This document shows, piece by piece, positions 44,669 through 54,060 of a stretch of DNA of 64,000 bases (positions are counted from its first letter, which is position 1; the number at the start of each line of letters is the position of its first letter). Source of the stretch: Bacillus sp. NTK071 (lineage in GTDB: Bacteria > Bacillota > Bacilli > Bacillales > Guptibacillaceae); assembly GCF_017303315.1 (NCBI RefSeq), contig NZ_JAFKOI010000016.1:1-64000 (forward strand), read 5' to 3'. The notes beneath the pieces were generated by a model. That model had not been told where the DNA came from, made no database searches, and was given only the letters and a program-made list of their open reading frames with translations. The position numbers and the translations under genes were made by a program.

Positions 44669-45466
44669 TTAAGAAACAAGGGACGTAATAACTTCATCAT
44701 CTCGTTTATCAGCATAATTTTTACCGATAACAATTCCCTCTTTATTCATTAGTTCATTTAATTCACTAGCTTCTTCTTTTTCACCAGCTACGTAAATCTT
44801 TTCCCACTTACGATTTTTGGCTTTCTTATCAAGCTTAGCCGCCATGGATTTATACCATCTTTCTCGATTTGCTTTAATTCGATCTTCATATAGTTCGCGT
44901 TGAGCGGTACTACCGTTACCGGATATGTTTTCGTTTCCAGTCGTACCTTCGTATTTTCTCCAGTTATCTTCATCAGGATCCCATGCATATTCTTCACTAT
45001 TTGTAAGGAAACCTAGCTCCGTTTCAAGAATCCGTACATAATCATAATGAACAAGGATAATTCCTGTATTAGGATACTGATCTTCTAGTTGTTGTAATTG
45101 ATCGAGCTCCGGTTCTTCTTCCCAGTATAAATTCGTTTCAACTGGTACTTGAGTTCGTTCTACAAACCAAATTTGGTCGTCTGAAGAAGCAATAATGACT
45201 AAACCACGATTTAAATCATTTTCGATTCGATCTAGCTCATTCTGTACTTTTTCTTTTACTTTCTCAAAATTTTCAAGTTCTTCTTTGTTGTCGCTCTGTT
45301 TTAAATAATCTTCAAAATTGCGGAATCCATTTTTCAGCTGAATCTTCCATTCTCCATTTTGTCGATCTGCATCACGACGGTCTGTATTTAAGTATAGTGT
45401 AAAAACTTTATTTGGCTTTTGGACCTGCGCATGTTTAAACTGTTCTAGCTTCTCTTTTAATAACAT
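44669..45466 (-). CDS. VLRF1-family (bacterial eRF1-like) protein
   Basis: A 265-residue protein resembling the VLRF1/baeRF group, bacterial relatives of archaeal-eukaryotic release factor 1 proposed to act in ribosome rescue or translation stress. It starts with a helical region and YLNTDRRDADRQNGEW, continues with RGLVIIASSDDQIWFVERTQVPV, and has a charged C-terminal half ending in the Rossmann-like KIYVAGEKEEASELNELM. AGGAGG fixes the start at ATG 45466. Divergent from pfeT. Confidence 0.7.
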   Translation of the reverse strand: MLLKEKLEQFKHAQVQKPNKVFTLYLNTDRRDADRQNGEWKIQLKNGFRNFEDYLKQSDNKEELENFEKVKEKVQNELDRIENDLNRGLVIIASSDDQIWFVERTQVPVETNLYWEEEPELDQLQQLEDQYPNTGIILVHYDYVRILETELGFLTNSEEYAWDPDEDNWRKYEGTTGNENISGNGSTAQRELYEDRIKANRERWYKSMAAKLDKKAKNRKWEKIYVAGEKEEASELNELMNKEGIVIGKNYADKRDDEVITSLVS

Positions 45467-45605
45467 TGTTATCCTCCTCATTATTTCTTGGATATAAACT
45501 CCATTCCCGCATATTTCCTCGTATTAAACGTCAAATCATCTCGCCCATTTGTTTTCTTTTATATGGTCACTGTGAATATTATGTGATAGAATAAAATCAT
45601 TAAAA

Positions 45606-45642
45606 TATAATAATGATTCTAATTTAATGAAAATCGTTCTCA
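45606..45642 (+). promoter_or_regulatory. pfeT promoter with PerR- and Fur-like operators
   Basis: A -10 TATAAT (45606-45611) overlaps TAATAATGATTCTAA (45608-45622), two mismatches from the PerR box. TGAAAATCGTTCTCA (45628-45642) is three mismatches from the Fur 7-1-7 box. B. subtilis pfeT is repressed by PerR and activated by Fur, so the pair is expected. Confidence 0.6.
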
Positions 45643-45769
45643 ACAAATGGTTTATAAAGACTTGTTTTAATCGCATTTTAATTGCTGTAATCCGAAATCA
45701 GGTTACACATTATAGCTTTAAATGAATAATTGAGGATGCTTTTCCCAATTATTCAAAGGAGGAATGATA

Positions 45770-47677
45770 ATGGAACAGGTTAATATTCAGTCCAACACAT
45801 ACCCAACGCATACTTCCTTTTGGTGGAACGTACTTAAAAGACATGGTGAACTGATTGCTGCATTAGTTAGCGGTATTATTATTGCTTTCGCTTGGTTAAT
45901 GGAAGGGACATTCACACCTCCTACCGAATCCACTCTTTATATCATTGCTTTTATTATAGGGGGATTCGCTAAAGCTAAAGAAGGCATAGCGGATTCAATC
46001 GCTGACAAAGATGTTAATGTTGAACTCCTCATGATTATCGCGGCTATTGGAGCTGGTAGCATAGGATACTGGACCGAGGGTGCCATTCTGATTTTTATCT
46101 TTGCATTGAGTGGTGCACTCGAAACCTATACATTGAATAAAAGTGAACGTGAACTAGAGTCTCTTATGGAAATTCAACCTGAAACGGCTACGATACTTGA
46201 AAATGGGATTGAACGTATCGTAGCAGCTTCTTCCCTCTCAATTAATGACCTACTTCTCATTCGCCCCGGGGAAAGAGTCCCAGCGGATGGCGTAATTATA
46301 AAAGGTCAAACCTCTGTTAATCAGTCAGCCATCACCGGAGAATCACTACCTGTTACAAAGCAAATTGATGAAGAAGTTTATGCTGGTACTTTCAATATTT
46401 CAGGACATTTGACAGTGAAGATGACAAAGCGAAGCGAAGATACCGTCTTTCAGAAAATCATCACACTCGTACAGGAAGCTCAAGATCAGAAAGCACCCTC
46501 TCAATTATTTATTGAGAAACTAGAAGGTTGGTATGTTAAAAGTGTGCTCTCAATCGGAGCAGTTCTTATGGTGCTTCCTCATTACGCGCTAGGCTGGACA
46601 TGGGATGAAACAATTTATCGCGCCATGGTATTTCTCGTTGTTGCTTCTCCTTGTGCTTTAGTCGCTTCCATAATGCCTGCGACGCTTTCTGCAATATCTG
46701 CAGGCGCACGGACTGGTATCCTTTTTAAAGGAGGGGTTCACCTTGAGCAACTTGGTACAATGAAAGCAGTCGCACTTGATAAAACAGGTACTCTTACTGA
46801 AGGTTCTCCTGTTGTAACAGACGTTTTTACACGGGATGATATTGAGGAAGACTTGTTTATTAAATACGTAGCATCAATAGAACGGCAATCAACCCACCCT
46901 CTCGGTAAGGCTATTGTCCAATACGCAGGTCCTTTTGACTGGTATGAACCTGACCAAATGATGGATCACTCTGGATGGGGTGTTGAAGCTAAACTAGGTG
47001 AAACGACATGGAGGGTGGGTAAATTAGGATTTTTCACAGAAACGTTGGGATTCGATGCATTCCATGAGCAATATACCTTATTACAACAAAGTGGAAAAAC
47101 GATCGTTCTGGCATCTGATGACAAAGGGATTGCGGGAATGATTGCACTTAAAGATAAAGTTAGAAGCGAATCTAATGCAATGGTGAAAGCTCTTAAAAAG
47201 CGTGGTATCGAACCTGTTATGCTGACTGGAGATAGCGAACAAACGGCTAGAGCCATTGCTGAGGAAGTTGGAATTCAAACATATTACGCTAATTGTCTTC
47301 CAGAAGATAAAGTAAAGAAACTACAGGAGCTTAGAATGCAATACGGTACGGTTGGAATGATTGGAGATGGCATAAACGATGCTCCTGCCCTGGCAGTCTC
47401 AGACGTTGGAATTGCTATGGGGCAAGGTACGGATGTAGCACTTGAATCTGCAGACGTTGTTTTAATGAAAAACGATCTTGGCAAGCTCACTCAAGCAGTG
47501 AGTTTATCGAACCGATTGAATCTTATTGTAAAACAAAATATTGTTTTTTCTATTTCAATTATCCTCATCCTAATCGCCTCGAATTTCTTTCAGTTTCTAA
47601 CTCTTCCTCTTGGTGTACTCGGGCATGAAGGAAGTACGATTCTAGTTATATTAAATGGACTTCGCTTGTTGAAATGA
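45770..47677 (+). CDS. pfeT: P1B-type ATPase, iron efflux (PfeT/ZosA)
   Basis: A 635-residue heavy-metal P-type ATPase. It lacks an N-terminal metal-binding domain and has the SPC metal motif of the P1B-4 class (VVASPCALV), the phosphorylation site DKTGTLTEG, TGES and MIGDGINDAPAL. The B. subtilis counterpart PfeT (YkvW, formerly ZosA) is about 637 residues and exports ferrous iron under PerR and Fur control. AAAGGAGG sets the start at 45770; an ATG 6 bp earlier is too close to the site. About 120 nt of leader separates promoter and start. Confidence 0.88.
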   Translation: MEQVNIQSNTYPTHTSFWWNVLKRHGELIAALVSGIIIAFAWLMEGTFTPPTESTLYIIAFIIGGFAKAKEGIADSIADKDVNVELLMIIAAIGAGSIGYWTEGAILIFIFALSGALETYTLNKSERELESLMEIQPETATILENGIERIVAASSLSINDLLLIRPGERVPADGVIIKGQTSVNQSAITGESLPVTKQIDEEVYAGTFNISGHLTVKMTKRSEDTVFQKIITLVQEAQDQKAPSQLFIEKLEGWYVKSVLSIGAVLMVLPHYALGWTWDETIYRAMVFLVVASPCALVASIMPATLSAISAGARTGILFKGGVHLEQLGTMKAVALDKTGTLTEGSPVVTDVFTRDDIEEDLFIKYVASIERQSTHPLGKAIVQYAGPFDWYEPDQMMDHSGWGVEAKLGETTWRVGKLGFFTETLGFDAFHEQYTLLQQSGKTIVLASDDKGIAGMIALKDKVRSESNAMVKALKKRGIEPVMLTGDSEQTARAIAEEVGIQTYYANCLPEDKVKKLQELRMQYGTVGMIGDGINDAPALAVSDVGIAMGQGTDVALESADVVLMKNDLGKLTQAVSLSNRLNLIVKQNIVFSISIILILIASNFFQFLTLPLGVLGHEGSTILVILNGLRLLK

Positions 47678-47686
47678 TAAATTTAA

Positions 47687-47724
47687 CCAATAAAAAATGC
47701 AGCTCTAGGCTGCTTTTTTATTGG
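47687..47724. terminator. Bidirectional terminator, pfeT / yfkH
   Basis: CCAATAAAAAAtGCAGC (47687-47703) pairs with GCTGCTTTTTTATTGG (47709-47724). Confidence 0.85.
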
Positions 47725-48542
47725 CTTTTCTTACGGAAATAGTTTGAAGTAGCATTCACTTCTCCACCCACAATAATGACAAGTCCAGTCAAGTAGAACC
47801 AAAGCATGAGCGCAATCACTCCACCGAGACTTCCATAAGTAGCAGAATAATTACCAAAGTTATTGATGTAGTAAGAAAATACAAGTGATACAAGTTGCCA
47901 CGTTACTGATGCAAAAATTGAGCCAATCAAAACATCCTTATAATTCAAGCGTTTATTTGGTGCGTAATAGTAAATAAACATAAATACAATAATCATAATG
48001 GAAAGGCTCAAAAACCATCGAATAATTCCAAACATAAAACTAAACGACTCTGGAATATCAAATAACGAGACGAAGAAACGCCAGAGCGTTTCACCAAACA
48101 CCGGTAATACAAGTGCTACAACTATGACAAAAATCATAGCAAACGACAACAGGATTGACAGTCCTCTTGCAATTAGAAAATGGCGGCTTTCTTTCACGTT
48201 ATACGCTCTATTTAACGACTTAATAATCGCATTAATGGCATTGGATGCTGACCAAATGGTTGCGATTATCCCAAATGAGAGAAGACTTTTACGGGCGCCA
48301 TCTTCTAGAATCAAATTTTCCTGGATTGTAACAAATGATTCTGAAGGGGCATATTGGGATATTAAATCTAGAATTTGATCCTGAGAAAAATCAAAATGAG
48401 TCAAGAGGGTAATAGAGAATATTAAAAACGGAAAGAGCGATAGCAAAAAATAATAGGCAAGCTGCGCCGACAAATCCGTTACATAGTGCTCTTTCATTCT
48501 TGAGAAAAGCTGCTTTGAAAATTCACTAAACGTTGCATCCAC
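47718..48542 (-). CDS. yfkH: YihY/BrkB family membrane protein (YfkH)
   Basis: A 274-residue protein with six TM helices of the YihY/virulence factor BrkB family (formerly misnamed RNase BN). Motifs are QLAYYFLLSLFPFL, WSASNAINAIIKSLNRAYN and GSLGGVIALMLWFYL. It starts 22 bp after a YtxH-domain gene on the same strand, so they may form an operon. Function unresolved. Confidence 0.88.
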   Translation of the reverse strand: MDATFSEFSKQLFSRMKEHYVTDLSAQLAYYFLLSLFPFLIFSITLLTHFDFSQDQILDLISQYAPSESFVTIQENLILEDGARKSLLSFGIIATIWSASNAINAIIKSLNRAYNVKESRHFLIARGLSILLSFAMIFVIVVALVLPVFGETLWRFFVSLFDIPESFSFMFGIIRWFLSLSIMIIVFMFIYYYAPNKRLNYKDVLIGSIFASVTWQLVSLVFSYYINNFGNYSATYGSLGGVIALMLWFYLTGLVIIVGGEVNATSNYFRKKSQ

Positions 48543-48564
48543 TATTTACCCTCCTGCTGCTTAA

Positions 48565-48966
48565 TTAATGCGTCATTGTATCTATATCTTTACCTGTTAA
48601 CTCTTCACCTGCTTCAACAACTTTTGAACCGATTTCTTTAATATCATGTTGCGTTTCTTTCACAAGATTAAACGCTTCAACTGAACTTTCTTTTAGTCCA
48701 TTAAATTTCTCTGATAAGGTAGAGATGTCATCTTGTACTTCTTTCATAAGTCCACTCGCTTCCTCTACCGTTTGCTTCCATTTATCAGTATAGTATGATG
48801 GGTTGTTTTTCACATCACGTAACACATTACCTGCACGCTTAGAACTTGTTTTAATCGATTCTCTTGTACCTCGATCAAGTAGCGAGATTATTGCACCTGC
48901 TAGTCCACCAATCAGGACTGCTTTAAACAATTTATTCTGTTTACCGCCTGGATATGACTGACTCAT
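48565..48966 (-). CDS. YtxH-domain protein
   Basis: A 133-residue protein with a glycine-rich N-terminal hydrophobic segment (LFKAVLIGGLAGAIISLL) typical of YtxH proteins, followed by a long amphipathic coiled-coil (about 55-125). GGAGGG precedes the ATG. YtxH proteins are often stress-linked, and the upstream position to yfkH suggests a shared envelope role. Inferred only. Confidence 0.78.
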   Translation of the reverse strand: MSQSYPGGKQNKLFKAVLIGGLAGAIISLLDRGTRESIKTSSKRAGNVLRDVKNNPSYYTDKWKQTVEEASGLMKEVQDDISTLSEKFNGLKESSVEAFNLVKETQHDIKEIGSKVVEAGEELTGKDIDTMTH

Positions 48967-49040
48967 TTAATTCCCTCCTCGAGTTATAAAGATGAGACTA
49001 TTTTCCCCTTATCATAAGCAATGAAACGCATTCATATGAT

Positions 49041-49907
49041 TTAAACCGTGTATCTTTTAAGAATACGATCCACCGCGCTTCCATAGCTTTCCCCAAATAG
49101 GACAAGATGAACAAGCAGATAATATAGCTGATAAATGGGAATTCGTTCTTCCCATCCATTTAGAAGCGGATAATCAGCTTGATATTGATTGTAGAACTCC
49201 GTTGAATACCCCCCGAATAAATATGTAAAAGCAATGTCAACTTCTCTGTCACCGTAATAGACGGCTGGGTCAATTAGGTATGGTTTGCCGCTCTCACTTT
49301 CAAGCCAGTTCCCTCCCCATAAATCACCATGTAGGAGCGATATTTCCGGATTATGTCCAAGGAAAGAGCGAAGGTTATCCTTTAATACCTCTAGTTGGTG
49401 GTTACGTTCTTTAGAGAGAATATTTTTCTCATTCGCTATCCTCTGAATTGTACCAAGTCGGTGATCTCGAAAGAAAGCTACCCAATCTCTTTCCTGGTGA
49501 TTGGGCTGAGGGAGTTCACCAATGTAATTGGGTTCAGCTAAACCCACAGTGGTTGCTCTCTTCTGATGCATTTCTGCGACCAGACTCCCAAGTGCCCGAT
49601 CCGTTTTCCCGCTGGATGGCACGGAGGGGATCCATTCCATAAGAAAAACCATCTCCGATTTTTCACGGGGGAGAATGAGTAAGGGCTTTGGAACACGAAT
49701 ACCATGTTGCTTAAGAAGGCGAAGTCCTTTTTCTTCAACTTCAAAAAAATCGTCAGGAGCGGAACGATTTAATTTTGCAAAGTATTCTCGTGCGCCTGTT
49801 TTGATATAGAAAGCATCATTAATCGATCCTCCTGAAACGGCCTCGCAATTTTCAATCGATGTTTCGTCTCCCACTGCTCTTACTGCCTTATCTATTGCGT
49901 CCTTCAT
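49041..49907 (-). CDS. Fructosamine kinase family protein
   Basis: A 288-residue FN3K-type kinase. It phosphorylates ketosamines on glycated amines or proteins in the deglycation pathway. Motifs include GGSINDAFYIKT, LLHGDLWGGNWLE (catalytic Asp) and DPAVYYGDREVDIAF (metal-binding DxD equivalent). Its ATG overlaps the stop of the LMW-PTP gene by 4 bp. FN3K next to a low-molecular-weight phosphatase is a recurrent bacterial pairing. Confidence 0.88.
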   Translation of the reverse strand: MKDAIDKAVRAVGDETSIENCEAVSGGSINDAFYIKTGAREYFAKLNRSAPDDFFEVEEKGLRLLKQHGIRVPKPLLILPREKSEMVFLMEWIPSVPSSGKTDRALGSLVAEMHQKRATTVGLAEPNYIGELPQPNHQERDWVAFFRDHRLGTIQRIANEKNILSKERNHQLEVLKDNLRSFLGHNPEISLLHGDLWGGNWLESESGKPYLIDPAVYYGDREVDIAFTYLFGGYSTEFYNQYQADYPLLNGWEERIPIYQLYYLLVHLVLFGESYGSAVDRILKRYTV

Positions 49908-50374
49908 ATTCCTTTATCTTCCCTTATATGCTCGAGCAATCTCTCGCATCCGACCGTTACCATTTCATAAACTTGTTCAAAGTTCCCATCAAAATAAGGA
50001 TCTGGTACATCTTCAAACTCACTGTCAGTCACATAATCCATTAAACGTGAAATGGAATTTGCTGGCTGCATCCCTGCCATTTCATGAAGTTCCCCTAAAT
50101 TGGCTGCATCCATTGCTACAAGATAATCAAACTGATCAAGATCGATTTTTTTAACCTGTCTTGCCTTTATTCCATTCGTCGTGATATTTTTCTTGCTAAG
50201 TATTTCCGTTGTTCCTTCATGCGGAGGCTCGCCAATATGCCAGTCACCGGTTCCTGCTGAATCTACTTCAATTTGGTCAGAAAGCCCAACACTCTCTACT
50301 TGAGAGCGAAATATGGCCTCTGCCATCGGTGAGCGACAAATGTTACCAAGACAAACGAATAGAACTCGTATCAT
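49904..50374 (-). CDS. yfkJ: Low-molecular-weight protein tyrosine phosphatase (YfkJ)
   Basis: A 156-residue phosphatase with the P-loop VCLGNICRS (nucleophile Cys8, Arg14) and the general-acid loop DPYFDG. In B. subtilis YfkJ is a genuine tyrosine phosphatase of the stress regulon. It is coupled to the fructosamine kinase gene (ATGA overlap) and follows the YjbQ gene after 2 bp, forming a three-gene operon. Confidence 0.92.
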   Translation of the reverse strand: MIRVLFVCLGNICRSPMAEAIFRSQVESVGLSDQIEVDSAGTGDWHIGEPPHEGTTEILSKKNITTNGIKARQVKKIDLDQFDYLVAMDAANLGELHEMAGMQPANSISRLMDYVTDSEFEDVPDPYFDGNFEQVYEMVTVGCERLLEHIREDKGI

Positions 50375-50376
50375 CG

Positions 50377-50778
50377 TTATCCCTCCATTGTTTTAATGTA
50401 AACCGTACGGTTACGAGGTCCATCAAACTCACAGAAGTAAATTCCTTGCCATGTTCCTAAAACAAGTTCTCCATTTTCAACAATGACCGTCTGGGATGCT
50501 CCTACAGTACTCGTTTTCAAATGGGAAGCTGAATTTCCTTCTGCATGCCGATAATTGGAATGCTCCCACGGATAAACTTCAGCTAGTCTCATAAGCATAT
50601 CATGCTTAACATCAGGATCAGCATTTTCGTTTATTGTAATACCTGCTGTCGTATGGGCAGAATACACAATTACCACACCGTTTTTAAAACCCGCCTCGCC
50701 GATAGCATGTCTAACTTCAGACGTAATATCAAGCATTTGATCCCGTTGATTCGTTTTAACAGAAATTCTTTTAAGCAT
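50377..50778 (-). CDS. YjbQ family protein (UPF0047)
   Basis: A 133-residue homotrimeric-fold protein of the UPF0047/YjbQ family, some members of which have thiamine-phosphate synthase side activity. Landmarks are [19 protein letters not shown] and [18 protein letters not shown] with clustered His residues, plus [15 protein letters not shown]. Two adjacent ATGs follow GGGGAG; 50778 has the better spacing. First gene of the operon with yfkJ and the fructosamine kinase gene. In vivo role unknown. Confidence 0.85.
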   Translation of the reverse strand: MLKRISVKTNQRDQMLDITSEVRHAIGEAGFKNGVVIVYSAHTTAGITINENADPDVKHDMLMRLAEVYPWEHSNYRHAEGNSASHLKTSTVGASQTVIVENGELVLGTWQGIYFCEFDGPRNRTVYIKTMEG

Positions 50779-50879
50779 CATTGTCACTCCCCAGTCTATA
50801 TTTGTACTACCCTTCTTCTCGTCTTATGATACGTAAGAACGAATGAATTTCCCACCTCCAATTAACTGTTAAGTATAAA

Positions 50880-50904
50880 TAACGCCGGCGGGGTTGCCGA
50901 CGTT
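50880..50904 (-). terminator. ykuI terminator
   Basis: AACGTCGGC pairs with GCCGGCGTT on the minus strand, just after ykuI; only a short A/T-rich run follows. Confidence 0.6.
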
Positions 50905-50911
50905 ATACATC

Positions 50912-52126
50912 TTAATAGTCATCGCGTTCATAGAGATACAGATAAGGAATATCAAGAAACAAATAATGGGTGTCATTAATTGGATAGGAGTAGGTACGAA
51001 TGAGTTCATTTGTCTCAATGTCACTGTATAAATCAGAAAGGATTCCTACTTGTTCATGCCTCATCCTCACGATGTTTTCGAGAAAATATGGACGCCAACT
51101 CCAGTTATTTCCTTCGTATTCAGGCTGAAATTCCCAAACTCCTTCTCCACTCCGATAATAGTTAGAAGAAACTTGATGTCCGTCTTCATCACAAATATAA
51201 CCTCTGAAGCAAGCATCTCCTAAAGAACGCGCAGCATCAGACACTATATCATTCCAATTATTTTGCTTTGTACGCTTAATTTGTTGTTGTAAATGCCGAT
51301 TGAAATCTTGCGATAACTCATACAAAGAAAGCAAACGCTTTCTTTCATGAACAATAAAATGATGGAATTCTTTTGCAAGAAGTGGCTTAAACTCATCATT
51401 CGAAAGAAATTCTGGGCCTGGCTTTCCAAAGTAATAACCCTGGTAATAACGGCCGCCGTTCTCCCAGGCATATTTCAATTGTCCAACTCCCTCAATCCCT
51501 TCAAACAATAACGTTGCCCCAATTTTGCGACCAAGCATGGATAGAGCATAAAGAACTTCTTTATATTCAGGAGGCATTCCTTTATCTTTGAGGTTCGTTA
51601 AACCAACTTTAATAATATTCGGATTAAGAATAGCGATTTTTTCAATGTTACTCATCATATTACCTGCATGACTAATCGCAACCTGCACACCGAGACTTTT
51701 ATAATAAGTGAGAATATGTTGAAGCTTCTGAAGCTCATTATCATCAATATCATAGTCAGACACTTCAATCACAATTTTATCGAACACAATGCCGTTTGCT
51801 CCATATTCCTCAAGAGAATTTGACATTGTTTCACCATGGTCAAATAGAAGATGTCTTGCGCTACAATTAAAGAATAAGCATTGATCACTTTCTTGCTTTT
51901 GAAAATAGCGAATCGCTAACTTTCGTATATGCGTATCTATTTCCATTATGTAATCTTCTGGAATTGAGTGATCTTGAAAGAAAAACCCTAAACTTTCGAT
52001 CCCATCATCTGTTTGAATTCGTCCGAGAACTTCGTATCCAATAATCTGTTGCTTGTCAGCACTAACAATAGGCTGGAAGTATGGGAAAATATCTTCTTTC
52101 TTTCCCATTACATCAAGTGCATCCAT
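50912..52126 (-). CDS. ykuI: EAL-domain c-di-GMP-binding protein YkuI
   Basis: A 404-residue protein: EAL domain (about 12-250) with YEVLGR in place of the usual EAL signature, then a PAS-like C-terminal YkuI_C domain (about 255-400). B. subtilis YkuI binds c-di-GMP and has been linked to zinc/biofilm phenotypes; catalytic activity is doubtful. The EVL variant at residues 32-34 still keeps the glutamate. A GGGAGGGG site precedes the ATG. Divergent from ytvA. Confidence 0.88.
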   Translation of the reverse strand: MDALDVMGKKEDIFPYFQPIVSADKQQIIGYEVLGRIQTDDGIESLGFFFQDHSIPEDYIMEIDTHIRKLAIRYFQKQESDQCLFFNCSARHLLFDHGETMSNSLEEYGANGIVFDKIVIEVSDYDIDDNELQKLQHILTYYKSLGVQVAISHAGNMMSNIEKIAILNPNIIKVGLTNLKDKGMPPEYKEVLYALSMLGRKIGATLLFEGIEGVGQLKYAWENGGRYYQGYYFGKPGPEFLSNDEFKPLLAKEFHHFIVHERKRLLSLYELSQDFNRHLQQQIKRTKQNNWNDIVSDAARSLGDACFRGYICDEDGHQVSSNYYRSGEGVWEFQPEYEGNNWSWRPYFLENIVRMRHEQVGILSDLYSDIETNELIRTYSYPINDTHYLFLDIPYLYLYERDDY

Positions 52127-52333
52127 GACTAACCCCTCCCTCGGATAAAAGTAAATACTAATATTATACCATGAACCGCATAAACACTCTTTTCTTTCAC
52201 CTTCTTCTCATCCTACTTAACTGAATTGATCAGTCATTTTTAATCTTCCAGCAGAATAAATGGGTTTTCATTGGAATTTATAACTAAGAGATTTATACTA
52301 GTAGTAACATTGAATGTAAAAGGTGATGATAGT

Positions 52334-52378
52334 ATGAGAACGAATAAGTCATGGAGATGTCAATATGAGGGTAAATAA
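52334..52378 (+). CDS. Possible 14-codon leader peptide overlapping ytvA
   Basis: AAAAGGTGATGATAGT precedes an ATG that opens MRTNKSWRCQYEGK and stops 14 bp inside ytvA in another frame. The Shine-Dalgarno is stronger than that of ytvA itself (GGAGATG). Such overlap could couple ytvA translation to the small ORF. Expression is unproven. Confidence 0.35.
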   Translation: MRTNKSWRCQYEGK

Positions 52379-53153
52379 AGATCAACTCAAACGCATGAAA
52401 AAAAATGAATTCGTAAGAACAGCTATTGAATTTGTTGAAACTGGTGTTGTCATTACAGACCCAGAACTTCCAGACAATCCTATCGTTTATACAAATCGTG
52501 GCTTTCAAGATCTAAGTGGATATTCATCTGAAGAAATTCTTGGTTACAATTGTCGCTTTCTACAAGGTGTTGATACAGACCAAGAACAGATTAACAAGCT
52601 ACGTTCGGCTATTAAGAACAAAGAAAAAATCAAAGTAGAAATCAAAAACTATCGTAAAAACGGACAGGCCTTCTGGAATGAATTGCAAATCTATCCAGTC
52701 TATATAGAAAGCGAGCACCAAACCTACTTTGTAGGTGTTCAGCAGGACGTTACAAAAAGAAAAGAAGCGGAGGAACGATCCGACCGTTATCTCGATCAAG
52801 TGAAGAGTTTATCGACCCCAATCGTCCCAATCGACCGCAACGTTTCCATTGTTCCACTCGTTGGTGATATTGATGATGAGCGCGTCGAATTACTTCTCCA
52901 TAATGTAAGTACACATATACAGAAAAGTGGCGATGAACATTTAATTCTTGATCTGTCCGGCGTTAGTCACTTTACAAGACAACTTCATCAAGGCGTTGAT
53001 CAGTTAAATCAACTAATCAAGTTAATGGGCGCTAGGCTTATGATTACAGGGGTTCGTCCAGAGTTCGTTCTAGAAGGAATGAAAGATGATCTAACTCTAT
53101 CATCAGTGAAAAGCTTTCCATCTGTTAAACATGCGTTAAAGGATATTAACTAA
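52365..53153 (+). CDS. ytvA: Blue-light photoreceptor YtvA (LOV-STAS)
   Basis: A 262-residue stressosome photoreceptor. The LOV domain (about 15-125) has GYNCRFLQG with the FMN-adduct cysteine at Cys63. A J-alpha-like helix follows (DVTKRKEAEERSDRYLDQV), then a STAS domain (about 147-260; HLILDLSGVSHF). In B. subtilis YtvA joins RsbR proteins and turns on sigma-B after blue light. No rsb genes are in the window. A terminator follows; a second PAS-STAS gene lies 1.2 kb downstream. Confidence 0.95.
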   Translation: MRVNKDQLKRMKKNEFVRTAIEFVETGVVITDPELPDNPIVYTNRGFQDLSGYSSEEILGYNCRFLQGVDTDQEQINKLRSAIKNKEKIKVEIKNYRKNGQAFWNELQIYPVYIESEHQTYFVGVQQDVTKRKEAEERSDRYLDQVKSLSTPIVPIDRNVSIVPLVGDIDDERVELLLHNVSTHIQKSGDEHLILDLSGVSHFTRQLHQGVDQLNQLIKLMGARLMITGVRPEFVLEGMKDDLTLSSVKSFPSVKHALKDIN

Positions 53154-53171
53154 TTAATTCAAAGCCTCTCG

Positions 53172-53205
53172 AAAAGCTTTCGATTCTTGTTCGGAAGCTT
53201 TTTTA
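53172..53205 (+). terminator. ytvA terminator
   Basis: A 12-bp stem (53172-53183 with 53191-53202) with one G-U pair, followed by T residues. Confidence 0.75.
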
Positions 53206-53256
53206 AGTCTCGCACCTAATTAAAATTAATTTGTTTTGGATAGAGAGGTCGTGCCA

Positions 53257-54012
53257 ATGATGAGTTTCTTCTCATGGTCCACTAGTCGTGATTTCGTATT
53301 ATTCTCCACACCACATATTCTCTCTCTCTGTATACTTGTAATTGTGTTGTTATCGATGCTTATCCTTAAAACTCAACTGAGGCATCCTTTAACGAACGTT
53401 GTTGTACGCATCAACATCGCTATAGTGTTAGCAATGTCTGAATTAAGCTTTCATCTCTGGTTTATGTATCATGAGAAATGGGATATATCTACAACACTGC
53501 CACTTCAACTTAGCAGCATTTCCCTCTTTCTTGCTGTATTCCTTCTGCTAACAAGACGTTTCGTCGTTTTTGAAATCATTTATTTCGTGGGAACTGCGAG
53601 TGCAATCCTCGCCATGATTACACCTGACCTTGGTGTATACGCCTCTCCTCACTTCCGATTCGTACACTTTTTTATAGCTCATGGTGGCATTGTAGTAACA
53701 ACCTTTTTTATGATTATGATTGAAAAGTACACCCCCACATACAAGTCTGTTTGGATAGCCTTTGTTAGCTTAAACCTTTATGTATCTCTCGTTTTCATAT
53801 TAAATCTGCTCCTTGATGCAAATTACATGTATTTAATGGCTAAGCCTTCAAGCAACACGTTGCTAACATACCTTGGTCCCTGGCCATTCTATTTACTCTC
53901 ACTCGAAGGCATCACAATCATCGCATTTCACCTACTTTATATACCATTCACCTTTACTAAATGGATAAACACTGCTAAAGATAATTCCAAAACTACGCAG
54001 TTTAACAGGTAA
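53257..54012 (+). CDS. YwaF family (TIGR02206) membrane protein
   Basis: A 251-residue protein with about seven TM helices. It shows the family pattern of a helix-2 acidic residue (SELSFHLWF), PLQLSSISLFLAV, and LGPWPFYLL near the C-terminus. AGAGAGGTCG precedes ATG 53257 and a second ATG follows directly. It lies between ytvA and acyP, with no evident functional link. Role unknown. Confidence 0.82.
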   Translation: MMSFFSWSTSRDFVLFSTPHILSLCILVIVLLSMLILKTQLRHPLTNVVVRINIAIVLAMSELSFHLWFMYHEKWDISTTLPLQLSSISLFLAVFLLLTRRFVVFEIIYFVGTASAILAMITPDLGVYASPHFRFVHFFIAHGGIVVTTFFMIMIEKYTPTYKSVWIAFVSLNLYVSLVFILNLLLDANYMYLMAKPSSNTLLTYLGPWPFYLLSLEGITIIAFHLLYIPFTFTKWINTAKDNSKTTQFNR

Positions 54013-54060
54013 ACAAATAGGATATGACATAACTATCACTAATTGAAAGGTTGAGGTCAT

